The notes under the pieces: model-generated | The model's database searches: none | Told to the model about the DNA's origin: nothing | What the model saw: the letters and a program-made list of their open reading frames with translations, nothing else | DNA from: Prevotella sp. oral taxon 299 str. F0039 | Lineage (GTDB): Bacteria; Bacteroidota; Bacteroidia; Bacteroidales; Bacteroidaceae | Direction: 5' to 3' | Assembly: GCF_000163055.2 (NCBI RefSeq) | Contig: NC_022111.1 | Location: forward strand, 1,302,001 to 1,366,000 | Length of the DNA: 64,000 bases | Position numbers and translations under genes: made by a program | Shown: positions 30,274-39,425 of the stretch, piece after piece | How the letters are laid out: each line of letters starts with the position of its first letter | How positions within the stretch are numbered: the stretch's first letter is position 1

Positions 30274-31821
30274 CTACTTCTTCTTATTTTTCTTATCGAA
30301 AGCGTCCCAATAGCGTTTTCCTTTCTCCTTCAATTTAGCAGTGAAAGCCTTAGCTTGAGCTAAAGTAGCAGCCTCATCAGCAGGAGAAGCATAAGCATGA
30401 GTAAATCCTTTCACCTTATTCCAGTCGCCACGAGTAAAGTCTGGCACTTCAACAGGCATGAAATCATTATTCATAGAGATAGCACCTAGCTCACCAAGAC
30501 AGCACCATTCTGCCAAATCATATACGTCGATGTCCATAGGAAGACCATTTTGTAGGCAGTAAACAAGACGAGAGTCCATGATAAAGTCCATACCACCATG
30601 ACCTCCAACCTCTTTAGCTTCCTCGCCATAACGCTTAATTATCGGACTAAGGTATTTTTCTTCCAATGCTTTCTTATCTTTTTCAGACAAATAAGAATGG
30701 CCGCTTAGGTTGTCAGCAGAAGGTTTCACGCCACCAGCTTCCATCTTTTTAGCAGAAACAGCAAAGCCTTCAACAGGATATTTGTTAGCAAAGCCTTCAG
30801 TACCAGTCAACTGATACATTCTATTATATGGTTGTGGAGTCATTACGTTGTGATGAATTTCAATCACCTTACCTTGTTCTGTGCGAATAAGCGTCATTGT
30901 TTGGTCGCCATTTTCAAACTTTTCGCAAGGCTCACCAGTATATTTTTCAACCAATTTCTTACCATTAAACGATTTTGTATCCATAGCAACTAAGGTTCTC
31001 ATGCGGTCTCCACGGTGAATATTTAACACCTGTGCGATAGGACCAAGACCATGAGTTGCATATAAGTCGCCACGATAATCCTTGTTATATTCTAATCTCC
31101 AGCCAAGTTTGTCTTGTGCATTCTTCTTCCAATAGTATTTCCAGAAAGAAGAAAGTTCGTGTTTATAAGCTCCTTGAGCGTAAATAACATCACCGAAAAC
31201 ACCCTTTTGAGCCATGTTCAAAGAATTGAGCTCGAAGAAGTCGTAGCAACAATTCTCAAGCATAACACAGTGTAAACGTGTCTTTTCAGATAAGTCGATA
31301 AGTGTCCAAATCTCTCTAAGATTGATTGCAGAAGGCACCTCAATAGCAGCATGTTTGCCGTTTTCCATAGCGCATTTAGCTACAAGGAAGTGGTGATCCC
31401 AGTCTGTTGCAATATAAACCAAGTCAATATCCTTGCGCTTGCACAATTCTTTGTAACCCTCTTCACCGCTATATATAGCAGCAGCAGGCATCGAATTGTC
31501 TCTCAATATCTTTTGACAAGCCTCTGCTCTCTTTGCTTCATAGTCGCAAAGAGCCACAACTTCAATTCCAGGAATGTGCATCCAACGTTCAACTGCGCTT
31601 GGTCCTCTCATTCCAAGACCCACAAATCCCACTCTAACAACAGGCATTTTAGGTGTTGTTAACTGAAGAGCTGTGGTCTGACCTGGTGCTCGTAGAGGAA
31701 CTTCTGTAACGATTTTACCCTTCTCTACTGTGTATTTCCAATTAAATTGGGCACACAACGACTGTGGAAGAGCTAAAAAAACTACTGCCAAAAGAGCCAG
31801 TAACACTTTGTTTTTTGTCAT
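30274..31821 (-). CDS. exported Gfo/Idh/MocA-fold protein, probably GH109
   Basis: 515 residues with a signal peptide (about 1-25, ending LCAQ) and a Rossmann NAD-binding fold (VGFVGLGMRG, about 62-71; acidic CDYE at the end of the second strand). The segments YIATDWDHHF and KHAAIEVPSA are typical of GH109 glycosidases, which use a tightly bound NAD+ to cleave alpha-N-acetylgalactosamine. A periplasmic location fits GH109. A mucin or glycan substrate is likely, but family members also include other oxidoreductases, so the activity is not certain. It stands alone with its own terminator. Confidence 0.78.
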   Translation of the reverse strand: MTKNKVLLALLAVVFLALPQSLCAQFNWKYTVEKGKIVTEVPLRAPGQTTALQLTTPKMPVVRVGFVGLGMRGPSAVERWMHIPGIEVVALCDYEAKRAEACQKILRDNSMPAAAIYSGEEGYKELCKRKDIDLVYIATDWDHHFLVAKCAMENGKHAAIEVPSAINLREIWTLIDLSEKTRLHCVMLENCCYDFFELNSLNMAQKGVFGDVIYAQGAYKHELSSFWKYYWKKNAQDKLGWRLEYNKDYRGDLYATHGLGPIAQVLNIHRGDRMRTLVAMDTKSFNGKKLVEKYTGEPCEKFENGDQTMTLIRTEQGKVIEIHHNVMTPQPYNRMYQLTGTEGFANKYPVEGFAVSAKKMEAGGVKPSADNLSGHSYLSEKDKKALEEKYLSPIIKRYGEEAKEVGGHGGMDFIMDSRLVYCLQNGLPMDIDVYDLAEWCCLGELGAISMNNDFMPVEVPDFTRGDWNKVKGFTHAYASPADEAATLAQAKAFTAKLKEKGKRYWDAFDKKNKKK

Positions 31822-31970
31822 GTCTTTAGTCTTATTTTTTTTAGTTATTTATGTAATTATTCTAGGTTTAATGGTGTAAAATTATGAAAAAGTTCTGACA
31901 TAACACTACATTTATTATACATATTATTATATGATAGTTAATAATAACAATCCTCTTTGTCATGATATCG

Positions 31971-33584
31971 TTAGAAAGCAGGAGACGATTTGAATACCAT
32001 TCTCTTGCCATTTACAGGATGTTTCAACGCAATAGCAGCGGCATGAAGATGCAAACGAGAGTCGGGTTTGCCATAAAGACAATCTCCCACGATAGGAAGA
32101 GCCAGTCCTTCACCATGCGAGCAGTGCACTCTTAGCTGATGCGTGCGCCCTGTTTGAGGATAAAGAGCCACCCTTGTGCGCTGATTTTCCACCCCAATTA
32201 CACGATAATAGGTCGTTGCTTCCTTGCCATACACATCGTCTACCATCTGCAAGGGACGCTCGTTCACGTTCGGAAGCAAAGGCAATTCAATGCAACCGCA
32301 TGTTGGTTGATGCTTAAAAACGCCCTCTAGCACTGCAATATAACGCTTTTTCACTTGGTGCAAGGCAAATTGTTCTTGCAAACACTTATGGGCTTGCTTT
32401 GTTTTAGCAATAATCATAATACCAGAAGTGTCCATATCTAAGCGATGAACAATCAACGGACTATCGGCTGTAGGATATTCATTGCGCATCAATTGCTCTA
32501 CCGACACCAACGAATGGTGTCCTTCAACGCTCGGCATTCCACAGGGTTTCACCACCACTCTAATACTTTCGTCTTCAAATAGCGTTGCAAGAGTCAGTTC
32601 AGCGTCTGGCTTTCGTACTCCATCTAGCATCGAAACGCCCTCTAACATATAGCTCAATATCGGCTCACACTTGTGTTTACAAGCAGGATAAAAATAGCCA
32701 TCGTGTCGAATCATCTGTCGAGGTGAGTCGCCAACCCAAAACTCTGCAATAGCTAAAGGGCGCATTTTGTGTTGAAAGGCATATTGAAATAGCTTTGGAG
32801 CACAACATTCTCCCGACCCAGAAGGGGGCATTTTTTGTTCCAAGTCATTGAAAATAGCAATCAAATTACGTTTTTCTCCTTTGCAGTTCAGCATTTCAAA
32901 GTGTTCAAAGAGCCATGTTTGCAAGGCGTCCGACATGTTTTTGCGCTGCACTTTCATTGCTTCTATCTCGCTTTCAACAGTCTTTATCTGGCAGGCCACC
33001 CCTTCTAAACGCTCTTTATAATGCTTTTTCAATCGTTTTAGCTCTGCCTTCATAAAACGACTTTCATTCAATAGTCGTTCAAGAGCTGTCGAATCGAGGT
33101 TGGTTTGGCGCAAATCGTCTCGCAAAGCCTTTGCCGTTTCCATCTGCTTGCAATGGTTTGAAATGGCTTTTTCAGCCTCTTTCTCAATAGAAGAACGTGA
33201 GTTGAGAAGAGAAAGATAATCGTTCGACGATTCAAGCGCATCAATTTTGCGATTCATCTCGCTAATTTCTGCTTCGTGAACCTTAAAATATTGCCCTTCT
33301 TCTAAATAGTTATACACCAACGGAACATATCCTTCCCAATTGCCCGAACCGCCTATTTGACCCGAAAAAGCAGTCAAATAGCCCCGATCCCCATCCGCTT
33401 TTTCTACCAACAAAACCCCAAACATCTTGCCTTTTTGCACCTCTTCGTGCCACGACTGATGTTGTTTTATATCCTCACGAACCAGCTCTGCAGCCCTAAT
33501 ACATAAAGTGTGTGGAAGATAATCGAATGGGTTATTGAGAAGAGTGGGCCACTCTTCGTTAGTGTTTAGTGAGTGAAAGCACAT
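31971..33584 (-). CDS. RluA-family pseudouridine synthase with N-terminal coiled-coil
   Basis: 537 residues, about twice the length of a minimal RluA protein. The C-terminal catalytic domain (about 320-535) has HRLDMDTSGIMI with the catalytic Asp, plus KRYIAVLEG and GRTHQLRVH. The N-terminal 300 residues contain a segment rich in aromatic and glycine residues and a long coiled-coil (about 110-220), as in the larger RluA-like proteins of Bacteroidota. It modifies a uridine in rRNA or tRNA; the target is not predictable. The ATG at 33584 is preferred to a GTG at 33593. The gene follows the Crp gene closely and may be co-transcribed. Confidence 0.88.
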   Translation of the reverse strand: MCFHSLNTNEEWPTLLNNPFDYLPHTLCIRAAELVREDIKQHQSWHEEVQKGKMFGVLLVEKADGDRGYLTAFSGQIGGSGNWEGYVPLVYNYLEEGQYFKVHEAEISEMNRKIDALESSNDYLSLLNSRSSIEKEAEKAISNHCKQMETAKALRDDLRQTNLDSTALERLLNESRFMKAELKRLKKHYKERLEGVACQIKTVESEIEAMKVQRKNMSDALQTWLFEHFEMLNCKGEKRNLIAIFNDLEQKMPPSGSGECCAPKLFQYAFQHKMRPLAIAEFWVGDSPRQMIRHDGYFYPACKHKCEPILSYMLEGVSMLDGVRKPDAELTLATLFEDESIRVVVKPCGMPSVEGHHSLVSVEQLMRNEYPTADSPLIVHRLDMDTSGIMIIAKTKQAHKCLQEQFALHQVKKRYIAVLEGVFKHQPTCGCIELPLLPNVNERPLQMVDDVYGKEATTYYRVIGVENQRTRVALYPQTGRTHQLRVHCSHGEGLALPIVGDCLYGKPDSRLHLHAAAIALKHPVNGKRMVFKSSPAF

Positions 33585-33592
33585 AGAAAACA

Positions 33593-34258
33593 CTACATTT
33601 TAGAGCGATCGAGTATGGTTATCGTTTTACCTTCGACTTTAATAGCACCCGAATCTACCAATTCTGATAAACAACGAAGTAGTGAGAACTTTTGAATTCC
33701 AAAGCTCTCGGCAATCTCTTGACGTGATTTATCAAGGCGAATAGTGTCTGATTGCTGTTTCCCAGCGGCTTCTAAGATGAAATACGACACCTTTTCACGA
33801 ACGGTAAGTAAACTCAAAAGGCGCATTTTTTTAGTTAAGAACACATCAATATTCGACAAAGAGCGAATAAAGTTCATTCTTATCACCTCGTAGTTGTCTA
33901 TCAAATATTTTAAAGTAGAGGGCTGCATTCTAAAAATAAGCGTTGCACTATCGGTCTCAACACTAACAGGCATACTCTTATCATTGGCAAAAATGAAGGC
34001 AGGAGAAATGATATCGCCAGAATAAAGACGACTAACTTCTACCGATTTACCCGACAAACTAACCATGCGGGCAACCAATTCGCCTTCGATAATAATGTCT
34101 GCATACTTGCAAGGCATGCCTGCTAATAAGTAAATGTCACGTTTACTATATTCTACAAGCTTATATCCAATAGGCTCCATCAATGCTGTTATCTCCTCAG
34201 CACTTATGCCATTGAAGAGCACGCACTTGCAAAGAGCCTTCAAAACTTTCTTCTCCAT
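33593..34258 (-). CDS. Crp/Fnr-family transcriptional regulator
   Basis: 221 residues: an N-terminal cyclic-nucleotide-binding-like beta-barrel (about 10-120), a long dimer helix and a C-terminal winged helix (SRQEIAESFGIQKFSLLRCLSEL, broken as SRQEIAESF and IQKFSLLRC, about 165-200). No N-terminal cysteine cluster for an FNR iron-sulfur site is seen. It is divergent from a cupin gene, a likely target. The start at 34258 is set by a consensus promoter that ends only about 10 bp upstream, which rules out the in-frame codon at 34336. Confidence 0.88.
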   Translation of the reverse strand: MEKKVLKALCKCVLFNGISAEEITALMEPIGYKLVEYSKRDIYLLAGMPCKYADIIIEGELVARMVSLSGKSVEVSRLYSGDIISPAFIFANDKSMPVSVETDSATLIFRMQPSTLKYLIDNYEVIRMNFIRSLSNIDVFLTKKMRLLSLLTVREKVSYFILEAAGKQQSDTIRLDKSRQEIAESFGIQKFSLLRCLSELVDSGAIKVEGKTITILDRSKM

Positions 34259-34267
34259 AATTACTTG

Positions 34268-34299
34268 CAAATATAAATAAAAATCTGTTTTGGTGCAAA
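34268..34299 (-). promoter_or_regulatory. promoter of the Crp/Fnr gene, giving a very short leader
   Basis: On the minus strand: TTTG (34296-34299), 20-bp spacer, TATATTTG (34268-34275). The start codon is only 9 bp below the -7 box, so the mRNA would be nearly leaderless. Confidence 0.75.
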
Positions 34300-34397
34300 C
34301 ACGGTAACATTTGTTATCAACAATTATTTGTGGCACGGTGTTTGTCGGTTACTATACATATTTAATTAAAAGATTAACCCAATAAAATTACATTCAA

Positions 34398-34727
34398 ATG
34401 GAAAAGAAAATAGAAAAAGGAACACAATTTATTCCACAAGAAATGATCGACTATTCTGAAGGTGGAATTGTTAGTAAAGAGTTCTTGCACAACGATGCAG
34501 GTAGCCTAACTCTCTTTGCTTTCGATGCAGGACAAGCACTTTCAGAACATTCTGCACCATTCGATGCAACCGTACAAGTGCTCGATGGCGAGGCAGTTAT
34601 TAAGATTGATGGAGTTGAAAGAATTGTAACAGCAGGCGAAACCATCATTATGCCAGCCAATCATCCACACGCATTGAGAGCCGATAAACGTTTCAAAATG
34701 CTCTTAATAATGATTAAAGGCAAATAA
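34398..34727 (+). CDS. small cupin-domain protein
   Basis: 109-residue single-domain cupin. The first motif is degenerate (G-x-L-S-E-H-S-A, one His) and the second has MPANHPHAL, so a metal site with two or three histidines is possible. Function unknown. Such small cupins often sit beside Crp/Fnr regulators in Bacteroidota, and the divergent arrangement here suggests control by that regulator. Confidence 0.82.
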   Translation: MEKKIEKGTQFIPQEMIDYSEGGIVSKEFLHNDAGSLTLFAFDAGQALSEHSAPFDATVQVLDGEAVIKIDGVERIVTAGETIIMPANHPHALRADKRFKMLLIMIKGK

Positions 34728-34773
34728 GAAAACCTGAAACTTTTCATCATACAATATATATAAATCTAACATA

Positions 34774-34804
34774 GGGTGCCCTTTCTCAATGCAGAGGGGC
34801 ACCC
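34774..34804 (+). terminator. intrinsic terminator of the cupin gene
   Basis: GC-rich stem GGGTGCCC (34774-34781) with GGGCACCC (34797-34804), followed by CTTTTATTGTT. The rest of 34805-35010 shows nothing recognisable. Confidence 0.75.
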
Positions 34805-35010
34805 CTTTTATTGTTATCAACCACTCTTTCAACCGCCAAAACTTAGCCATCCGTTGTTCATCTCTTTGGTTTATCAACCCCAACTCCGTTTCATCAAAAC
34901 GCTAATCCTTATTTGTCAAAATCCAATATCTTATCCATCAAAACCACATTTGTTCTCCCTTGTCTGCTTGTCTTTTGCGTCTTGCAATGCACTTGTCATG
35001 CCACTCGTTT

Positions 35011-35098
35011 CTAAAAGCATTGACATTGCACACTAAAAGCAGTCCTTTTACACCCCAAAAACAATGCTTTTGCCCCATAATAGCATAGCTTTTAGTTG
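35011..35098. repeat. 22-bp repeat array H (4 units)
   Basis: Four exact-period units. The left arm is conserved in the first units and the right arm in the later ones. Confidence 0.82.
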
Positions 35099-35208
35099 TT
35101 CAACCCACATCGTCTCTGCCACAACGACACTGCCATCACCCTGTTGTTGCACACCTATAAATAAAAGAATGATACTCTGTAGTGGGGCAAAGAAAAAACA
35201 ATAAATGC

Positions 35209-35240
35209 TTTGGATTTGTCATTTATTATCATTACCTTTG
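35209..35240 (+). promoter_or_regulatory. promoter of the WG-repeat gene
   Basis: TTTG (35209-35212), 20-bp spacer, TACCTTTG (35233-35240). It fixes the start at 35258, with a leader of little more than ten bases that still contains GGAGG (35249-35253). Confidence 0.75.
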
Positions 35241-35257
35241 AACCAAAAGGAGGTAAT

Positions 35258-35920
35258 ATGACAAAGATAATTACTCAAGAAAACTTTAACGACCTATACA
35301 TCGACCCCATTGAACAAGAAAGAATCGATAAGTTTGTTTGCGATGAGATGGCTCGTCAAATTCATAGATATATCAAAGCAATGCACGGAAGTAAAGCTAT
35401 GATGTTGAAGTTTGAAGACAATTTGTCTGCTTTAACTGTCGAACAGAAAGAAGAAGCCATTGCATATTACATCGACTTTAATAGAAAAGTGCTCAGTGGA
35501 CTTGACCTTAAAGTAGTGCTTGCACGTGCTATGGCAAACTATTGCGACACCTTTAGCTTCTTACAAGAATTGCTTTCGAACAAAGAAAAGTTCGATTTCT
35601 ACTTAAAAAGAATAAAGAGTAAGTATGTTCAATACCACGAAATATACGAAGAGAACGGCAAGTTTGGAATGAAAGACTACAAGGGTAACATTCTAATCGA
35701 GCCGCTCTACGATTTCTTGCGCACTCCTTATATCTTCTCAGACGACCTCTCTATCATTCCTGTTATTGCCCAAAAAGATGGCAAAATGGGACTCATCTTG
35801 CCCGATGGACATAACACGATTGTGGCAGAATTTATCTACGACGACATCTCTTTGCGTGAAGAAGCACCTTTCTTTGAGGCTACCAAAGGCGAAGAAACCT
35901 TCCTCTTAACGGGGGAATAG
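35258..35920 (+). CDS. WG-repeat-containing protein of unknown function
   Basis: 220 residues, no signal peptide. The N-terminal two thirds is helical and unfamiliar. The C-terminal part contains two WG-like beta repeats (GKFGMKDYKGNILIEPLYD, about 150-168, and GKMGLILPDG, about 188-197). WG repeats are thought to mediate protein contacts. The start follows an unusually good Shine-Dalgarno sequence (GGAGG, 5 bp before ATG). Monocistronic; no functional context. Confidence 0.7.
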   Translation: MTKIITQENFNDLYIDPIEQERIDKFVCDEMARQIHRYIKAMHGSKAMMLKFEDNLSALTVEQKEEAIAYYIDFNRKVLSGLDLKVVLARAMANYCDTFSFLQELLSNKEKFDFYLKRIKSKYVQYHEIYEENGKFGMKDYKGNILIEPLYDFLRTPYIFSDDLSIIPVIAQKDGKMGLILPDGHNTIVAEFIYDDISLREEAPFFEATKGEETFLLTGE

Positions 35921-36161
35921 ATGCCTATCTAACTGCAATTCCTTAATAATCAAGAAACTATTGAGCGCATGAACGATTTTACCATGCACCAAATTGATTT
36001 TTTTTTTGTTATCCATTATCAAGCAACAAAGGCTATTGTGTTGCCCATCGGACACGATAATAGCTCGTTATGATGCTATGCTCTCAACTGAAAAGAATAC
36101 TTATTGGCAAAGTTTCAACCTCTTTTCATAAATATATAAGCTTCCAACAATAAGTGTCTTT

Positions 36162-36193
36162 TTTGTTTCTATCAAGATTATTTTTTATCTTTG
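36162..36193 (+). promoter_or_regulatory. promoter of the SDR-PAP2 operon
   Basis: TTTG (36162-36165), 20-bp spacer, TATCTTTG (36186-36193), 30 bp upstream of the start. The upstream 35921-36161 shows no gene or array. Confidence 0.78.
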
Positions 36194-36223
36194 CAACCGC
36201 AAATAACAATCAATCAGCAAAGA

Positions 36224-37219
36224 ATGAAAGTATTAATCACAGGCGCAAGCGGCTTTATTGGCAGCTTTATTGTTGAAGAATCTCTGCGTCGTGGTATGGA
36301 AACGTGGGCTGCAATACGCCCAAGTAGCTCCAAAGAGTTCCTTAGTGACGAAAGAATAAGATTTATAGAACTTGACCTTTCGAATGAAGAAACGCTCAAA
36401 AAACAGCTTGCAAACACCACTTTCGATTATGTAATACATGCTGCAGGAGCTACAAAATGTATCAATAAGGACGACTTTTTCAAAGTAAATACAGAAGGCA
36501 CAAAGAACCTTGTCAATGCTCTTATTGCATTGAAGATGCCCCTTAAACGCTTTATTTTTATTAGTTCGCTAAGCGTTTATGGTCCTGTTCACGAACAACA
36601 ACCCTACAAAGAGATTTGTGAAACAGATGTTCCTGTCCCCAATACGGCATATGCTGAAAGCAAACTTGCCGCAGAAGAGTATATCAACTCAATAGGAAAC
36701 AATTTCCCTTACATTATTCTTAGACCCACAGGAGTGTATGGTCCACGTGAAAAAGACTATTTCATGATGGCTAAGAGCATTAAGAATCATATCGACTTTG
36801 CTGCGGGTTATAAGCAACAAGACCTCACTTTTGTGTATGTTCAAGACGTTGTTCAAGTGGTTTTCCTTGCCTTTGACCGAGGAAAAAGCGGTAGAACATA
36901 CTTCATTTCTGATGGTAGTGTTTATTCATCACGTCACTTTAGCGACCTCATTCGTAAAGAATTAGGTATGCCTTGGTGCCTTCGTATAGTGGCTCCGCTA
37001 TGGGTTTTACGTGTTGTTACATGTGTTTCAGAATACATATCACGCATAACAGGTAAAATAACAGCACTTAACAACGACAAATACAACATATTAAAACAAC
37101 GCAATTGGCGATGTAATATCGAACCAACTGTCGATGAATTGGGTTATCACCCATCGTTTAACCTAGAAAAAGGCGTTCATCTCACCATTCAATGGTATAG
37201 AGAACGAGGCGAGATTTAA
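36224..37219 (+). CDS. NAD-dependent epimerase/dehydratase (extended SDR)
   Basis: 331 residues with the N-terminal nucleotide-binding motif TGASGFIG (about 6-13) and the catalytic YAESK (YxxxK) preceded by the conserved Ser in ISSLSVYG. The C-terminal domain contains a hydrophobic patch (APLWVLRVVTCVSEYI) that could associate with membrane. The partner 3 bp downstream is a PAP2 phosphatase, so the substrate may be a lipid; CerR-type ceramide reductases are in this superfamily. A sugar epimerase is the alternative. The start at 36224 places the Rossmann motif correctly. Confidence 0.82.
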   Translation: MKVLITGASGFIGSFIVEESLRRGMETWAAIRPSSSKEFLSDERIRFIELDLSNEETLKKQLANTTFDYVIHAAGATKCINKDDFFKVNTEGTKNLVNALIALKMPLKRFIFISSLSVYGPVHEQQPYKEICETDVPVPNTAYAESKLAAEEYINSIGNNFPYIILRPTGVYGPREKDYFMMAKSIKNHIDFAAGYKQQDLTFVYVQDVVQVVFLAFDRGKSGRTYFISDGSVYSSRHFSDLIRKELGMPWCLRIVAPLWVLRVVTCVSEYISRITGKITALNNDKYNILKQRNWRCNIEPTVDELGYHPSFNLEKGVHLTIQWYRERGEI

Positions 37220-37222
37220 TAG

Positions 37223-38203
37223 GTGTCAACACGCATGAAGAATTTTATTATAGACTTATTGAAGATAGAAGCAAAGCCAAGAAAAGGTCTTTTGGCTTTA
37301 GAATGGGCTGTGTTAGCCTATTTAGTGCTCACCACTTTAGTGATATTATTTACCTACACACGATTAGAAAACCCTGACTCGATGATGTGGGGGCGCCTTA
37401 GAATTGTTGCAATGACAATGGGTTTATGGCTGGTTTACAGACTTGTGCCTTGTAAACTCACACAACTTGCAAGAGTATTGTTGCAGTTTGGGCTTTTAGC
37501 TTGGTGGTATCCCGACACTTACGAGATCAATAGAATATTCCCAAACCTCGACCATTGGTTTGCAACATGGGAGCAACAGCTCTTTGGTTTTCAGCCTTCT
37601 GTGTCATTCTCTCAGGTCTTTTCGTCGCCCATCATCAGCGAATTAATGGATTTAGGCTATGTAGCTTACTATCCTATGATGGTGCTTTTGGTTCTATTTT
37701 ACTTCTTCTACGATTATAAAAACTTTCAACGTTGCGCCTTTGTCATCATTGCTTCGTTCATGGTTTACTATGTAATATACGACTTTTTGCCTGTTGTTGG
37801 ACCTACATTCTACTTTAAAGCCATTGGAATGGATAGTGTTTCAAAAGGCATCTTCCCTGCCGTTGGACACTATTTCAATACACATACCGATTGTTTCCCT
37901 AGTCCTGGATACCCCAATGGCATTTTTTATCAACTTGTAGAGAGTGCAAAAGAGGCAGGAGAACGCCCAACTGCAGCATTTCCAAGCTCTCATGTAGGTA
38001 TATCAACACTATGTATGTTATTGGCATGGAATGCAAAAAAGCGTTGGTTGTTTTGGGTTCTTATACCATTTTTTGTGTTCTTGTGCATGGCAACGGTATA
38101 TATACAGGCGCATTATGCTATTGATACTATAGCAGGATTTATAACTGCAATAGCTTTTTATTTTCTCTTTGGTGCTCAGTTTTGGCATAAAAATAAAGCA
38201 TAA
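37223..38203 (+). CDS. PAP2-family membrane phosphatase / inositolphosphotransferase-like
   Basis: 326 residues with six or more membrane helices and the PAP2 catalytic motifs: AAFPSSHVGIS and QAHYAIDTIAG, with the third-motif His and Asp. The lumenal loop before PSSH (DCFPSPGYPNG) resembles the AUR1/inositol-phosphorylceramide-synthase branch more than BacA-type undecaprenyl phosphatases. GTG at 37223 or ATG at 37235 may be the start. Coupled to the SDR gene. Substrate is inferred to be a phospholipid or sphingolipid intermediate. Confidence 0.8.
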   Translation: MSTRMKNFIIDLLKIEAKPRKGLLALEWAVLAYLVLTTLVILFTYTRLENPDSMMWGRLRIVAMTMGLWLVYRLVPCKLTQLARVLLQFGLLAWWYPDTYEINRIFPNLDHWFATWEQQLFGFQPSVSFSQVFSSPIISELMDLGYVAYYPMMVLLVLFYFFYDYKNFQRCAFVIIASFMVYYVIYDFLPVVGPTFYFKAIGMDSVSKGIFPAVGHYFNTHTDCFPSPGYPNGIFYQLVESAKEAGERPTAAFPSSHVGISTLCMLLAWNAKKRWLFWVLIPFFVFLCMATVYIQAHYAIDTIAGFITAIAFYFLFGAQFWHKNKA

Positions 38204-38222
38204 ATAAGATAAAGATGATGAG

Positions 38223-38243
38223 GCTCTCGATCTTTTCGAGAGC
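38223..38243 (+). terminator. intrinsic terminator after the PAP2 gene
   Basis: Stem GCTCTCGA (38223-38230) with TCGAGAGC (38236-38243), 5-nt loop, then TTTTTG. Confidence 0.82.
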
Positions 38244-38284
38244 TTTTTGTATCTCTTTAGTTTTCAATATCTTTCTTATATGAG

Positions 38285-38370
38285 CTAAAAAGAAGTGCTT
38301 TTGCCATGCAATAACATTGCTTTTACGGCCTAAAAACAATGCTTTTGAGCTATAATAGCATAGCTATTAA
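38285..38370. repeat. 22-bp repeat array I (4 units)
   Basis: Four units with GCTTTT right arms best kept, just after the PAP2 terminator. The remainder up to 38583 holds only a small hairpin (GCCCT/AGGGC, 38543-38558) and a weak promoter-like TTCCTTTG at 38522. Confidence 0.8.
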
Positions 38371-38583
38371 GAATGAAACATGGCGAGATGATTTTTGTTG
38401 AGTAGCTATTGATATTCTAAAAGACATAGAATAAGATCACAATACTGCTTTTTTACATGCAAAATGGAATCAAAATATCAAAAAAGAGTATTAAAAACTT
38501 GCTTATATCATATTTATATTGTTCCTTTGTTCGTACGTAACCGCCCTATTAAAAGGGCATAAAAACCACATAACGGATTGTTT

Positions 38584-39231
38584 ATGACAATGCTTCGAGC
38601 TCTATTTTTATTAATAACTATCTTCTTCACAACAACCATTTCGGCACAAATAGAAGATCAAGAAGACAATACTCCTTCCGCAGCAGATGTCGACTTAAAG
38701 AATACTATGTTTGTGCCTATGATAAAAGTAGGTAAGGTTTTGCATGGGAAAGATAGCATTCAGTATGTTCAAATGAGCAATGTCTACGTTTATCCGCAAC
38801 CTATTTTTGAAGATGAAAAGCAACGTGAAGCCTATAATCGACTAGTGTTGAATGTTAAGAAGGTGTTACCTATTGCCAAAGAGGTAAACAAAATAATCAT
38901 AGAAACATACGAATATCTCGAAACTTTGCCTAATAAAAAGGCGAAAGATGCCCACATGAAGATGGTAGAAGAGAGCATAAAACGAGAATATACACCTCGA
39001 ATGAAGAAGCTTTCGTATAGTCAAGGTAAACTACTTATCAAACTAATATATCGAGAAAGCAACTCTTCTTCCTATGGATTGATACAGGCTTTCCTCGGAC
39101 CAGTGCGTGCGGGGTTTTATCAAACCTTTGCTTGGATGTTTGGAGCAAGCCTCAAAAAGAAGTATGAACCTAACGGAGTAGATCGCTTAACCGAAAGAAT
39201 TGTACGACAAGTAGAAGCAGGACAAATATAA
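38584..39231 (+). CDS. DUF4294 domain-containing exported protein
   Basis: 215 residues with a signal peptide (about 1-21, ending ISAQ) and the DUF4294 domain: YPQPIFEDEKQREAYNR, a central helix VKKVLPIAKEVNKII and the C-terminal QAFLGPVRAGFYQTFAWMFG stretch in two parts (LGPVRAGFYQ, FAWMFG). The family is confined to Bacteroidota; function unknown. The ATG at 38584 is preferred to a TTG at 38578 because it starts directly at the signal peptide. Confidence 0.82.
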   Translation: MTMLRALFLLITIFFTTTISAQIEDQEDNTPSAADVDLKNTMFVPMIKVGKVLHGKDSIQYVQMSNVYVYPQPIFEDEKQREAYNRLVLNVKKVLPIAKEVNKIIIETYEYLETLPNKKAKDAHMKMVEESIKREYTPRMKKLSYSQGKLLIKLIYRESNSSSYGLIQAFLGPVRAGFYQTFAWMFGASLKKKYEPNGVDRLTERIVRQVEAGQI

Positions 39232-39369
39232 ACCTTATATTATTTAATGTATAATCATCTCGAAAACAAAAGGTCAAAGCATATCTTCTTCACATTAAAA
39301 GTATCACAAATATTAGGTATTTTATACTTTTTATGAGCCTAAAAAGTATGCTATTCCCTATTTTTTTCT

Positions 39370-39377
39370 TATCTTTG
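39370..39377 (+). promoter_or_regulatory. putative -7 element of the mannose-1-phosphate guanylyltransferase gene
   Basis: TATCTTTG, 49 bp upstream of the start; the -33 position reads TATG, so the match is partial. Confidence 0.45.
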
Positions 39378-39425
39378 AAGAAATAAAAGAGATGCAGTTG
39401 CACACCAATAAAACCTTGTATTACT

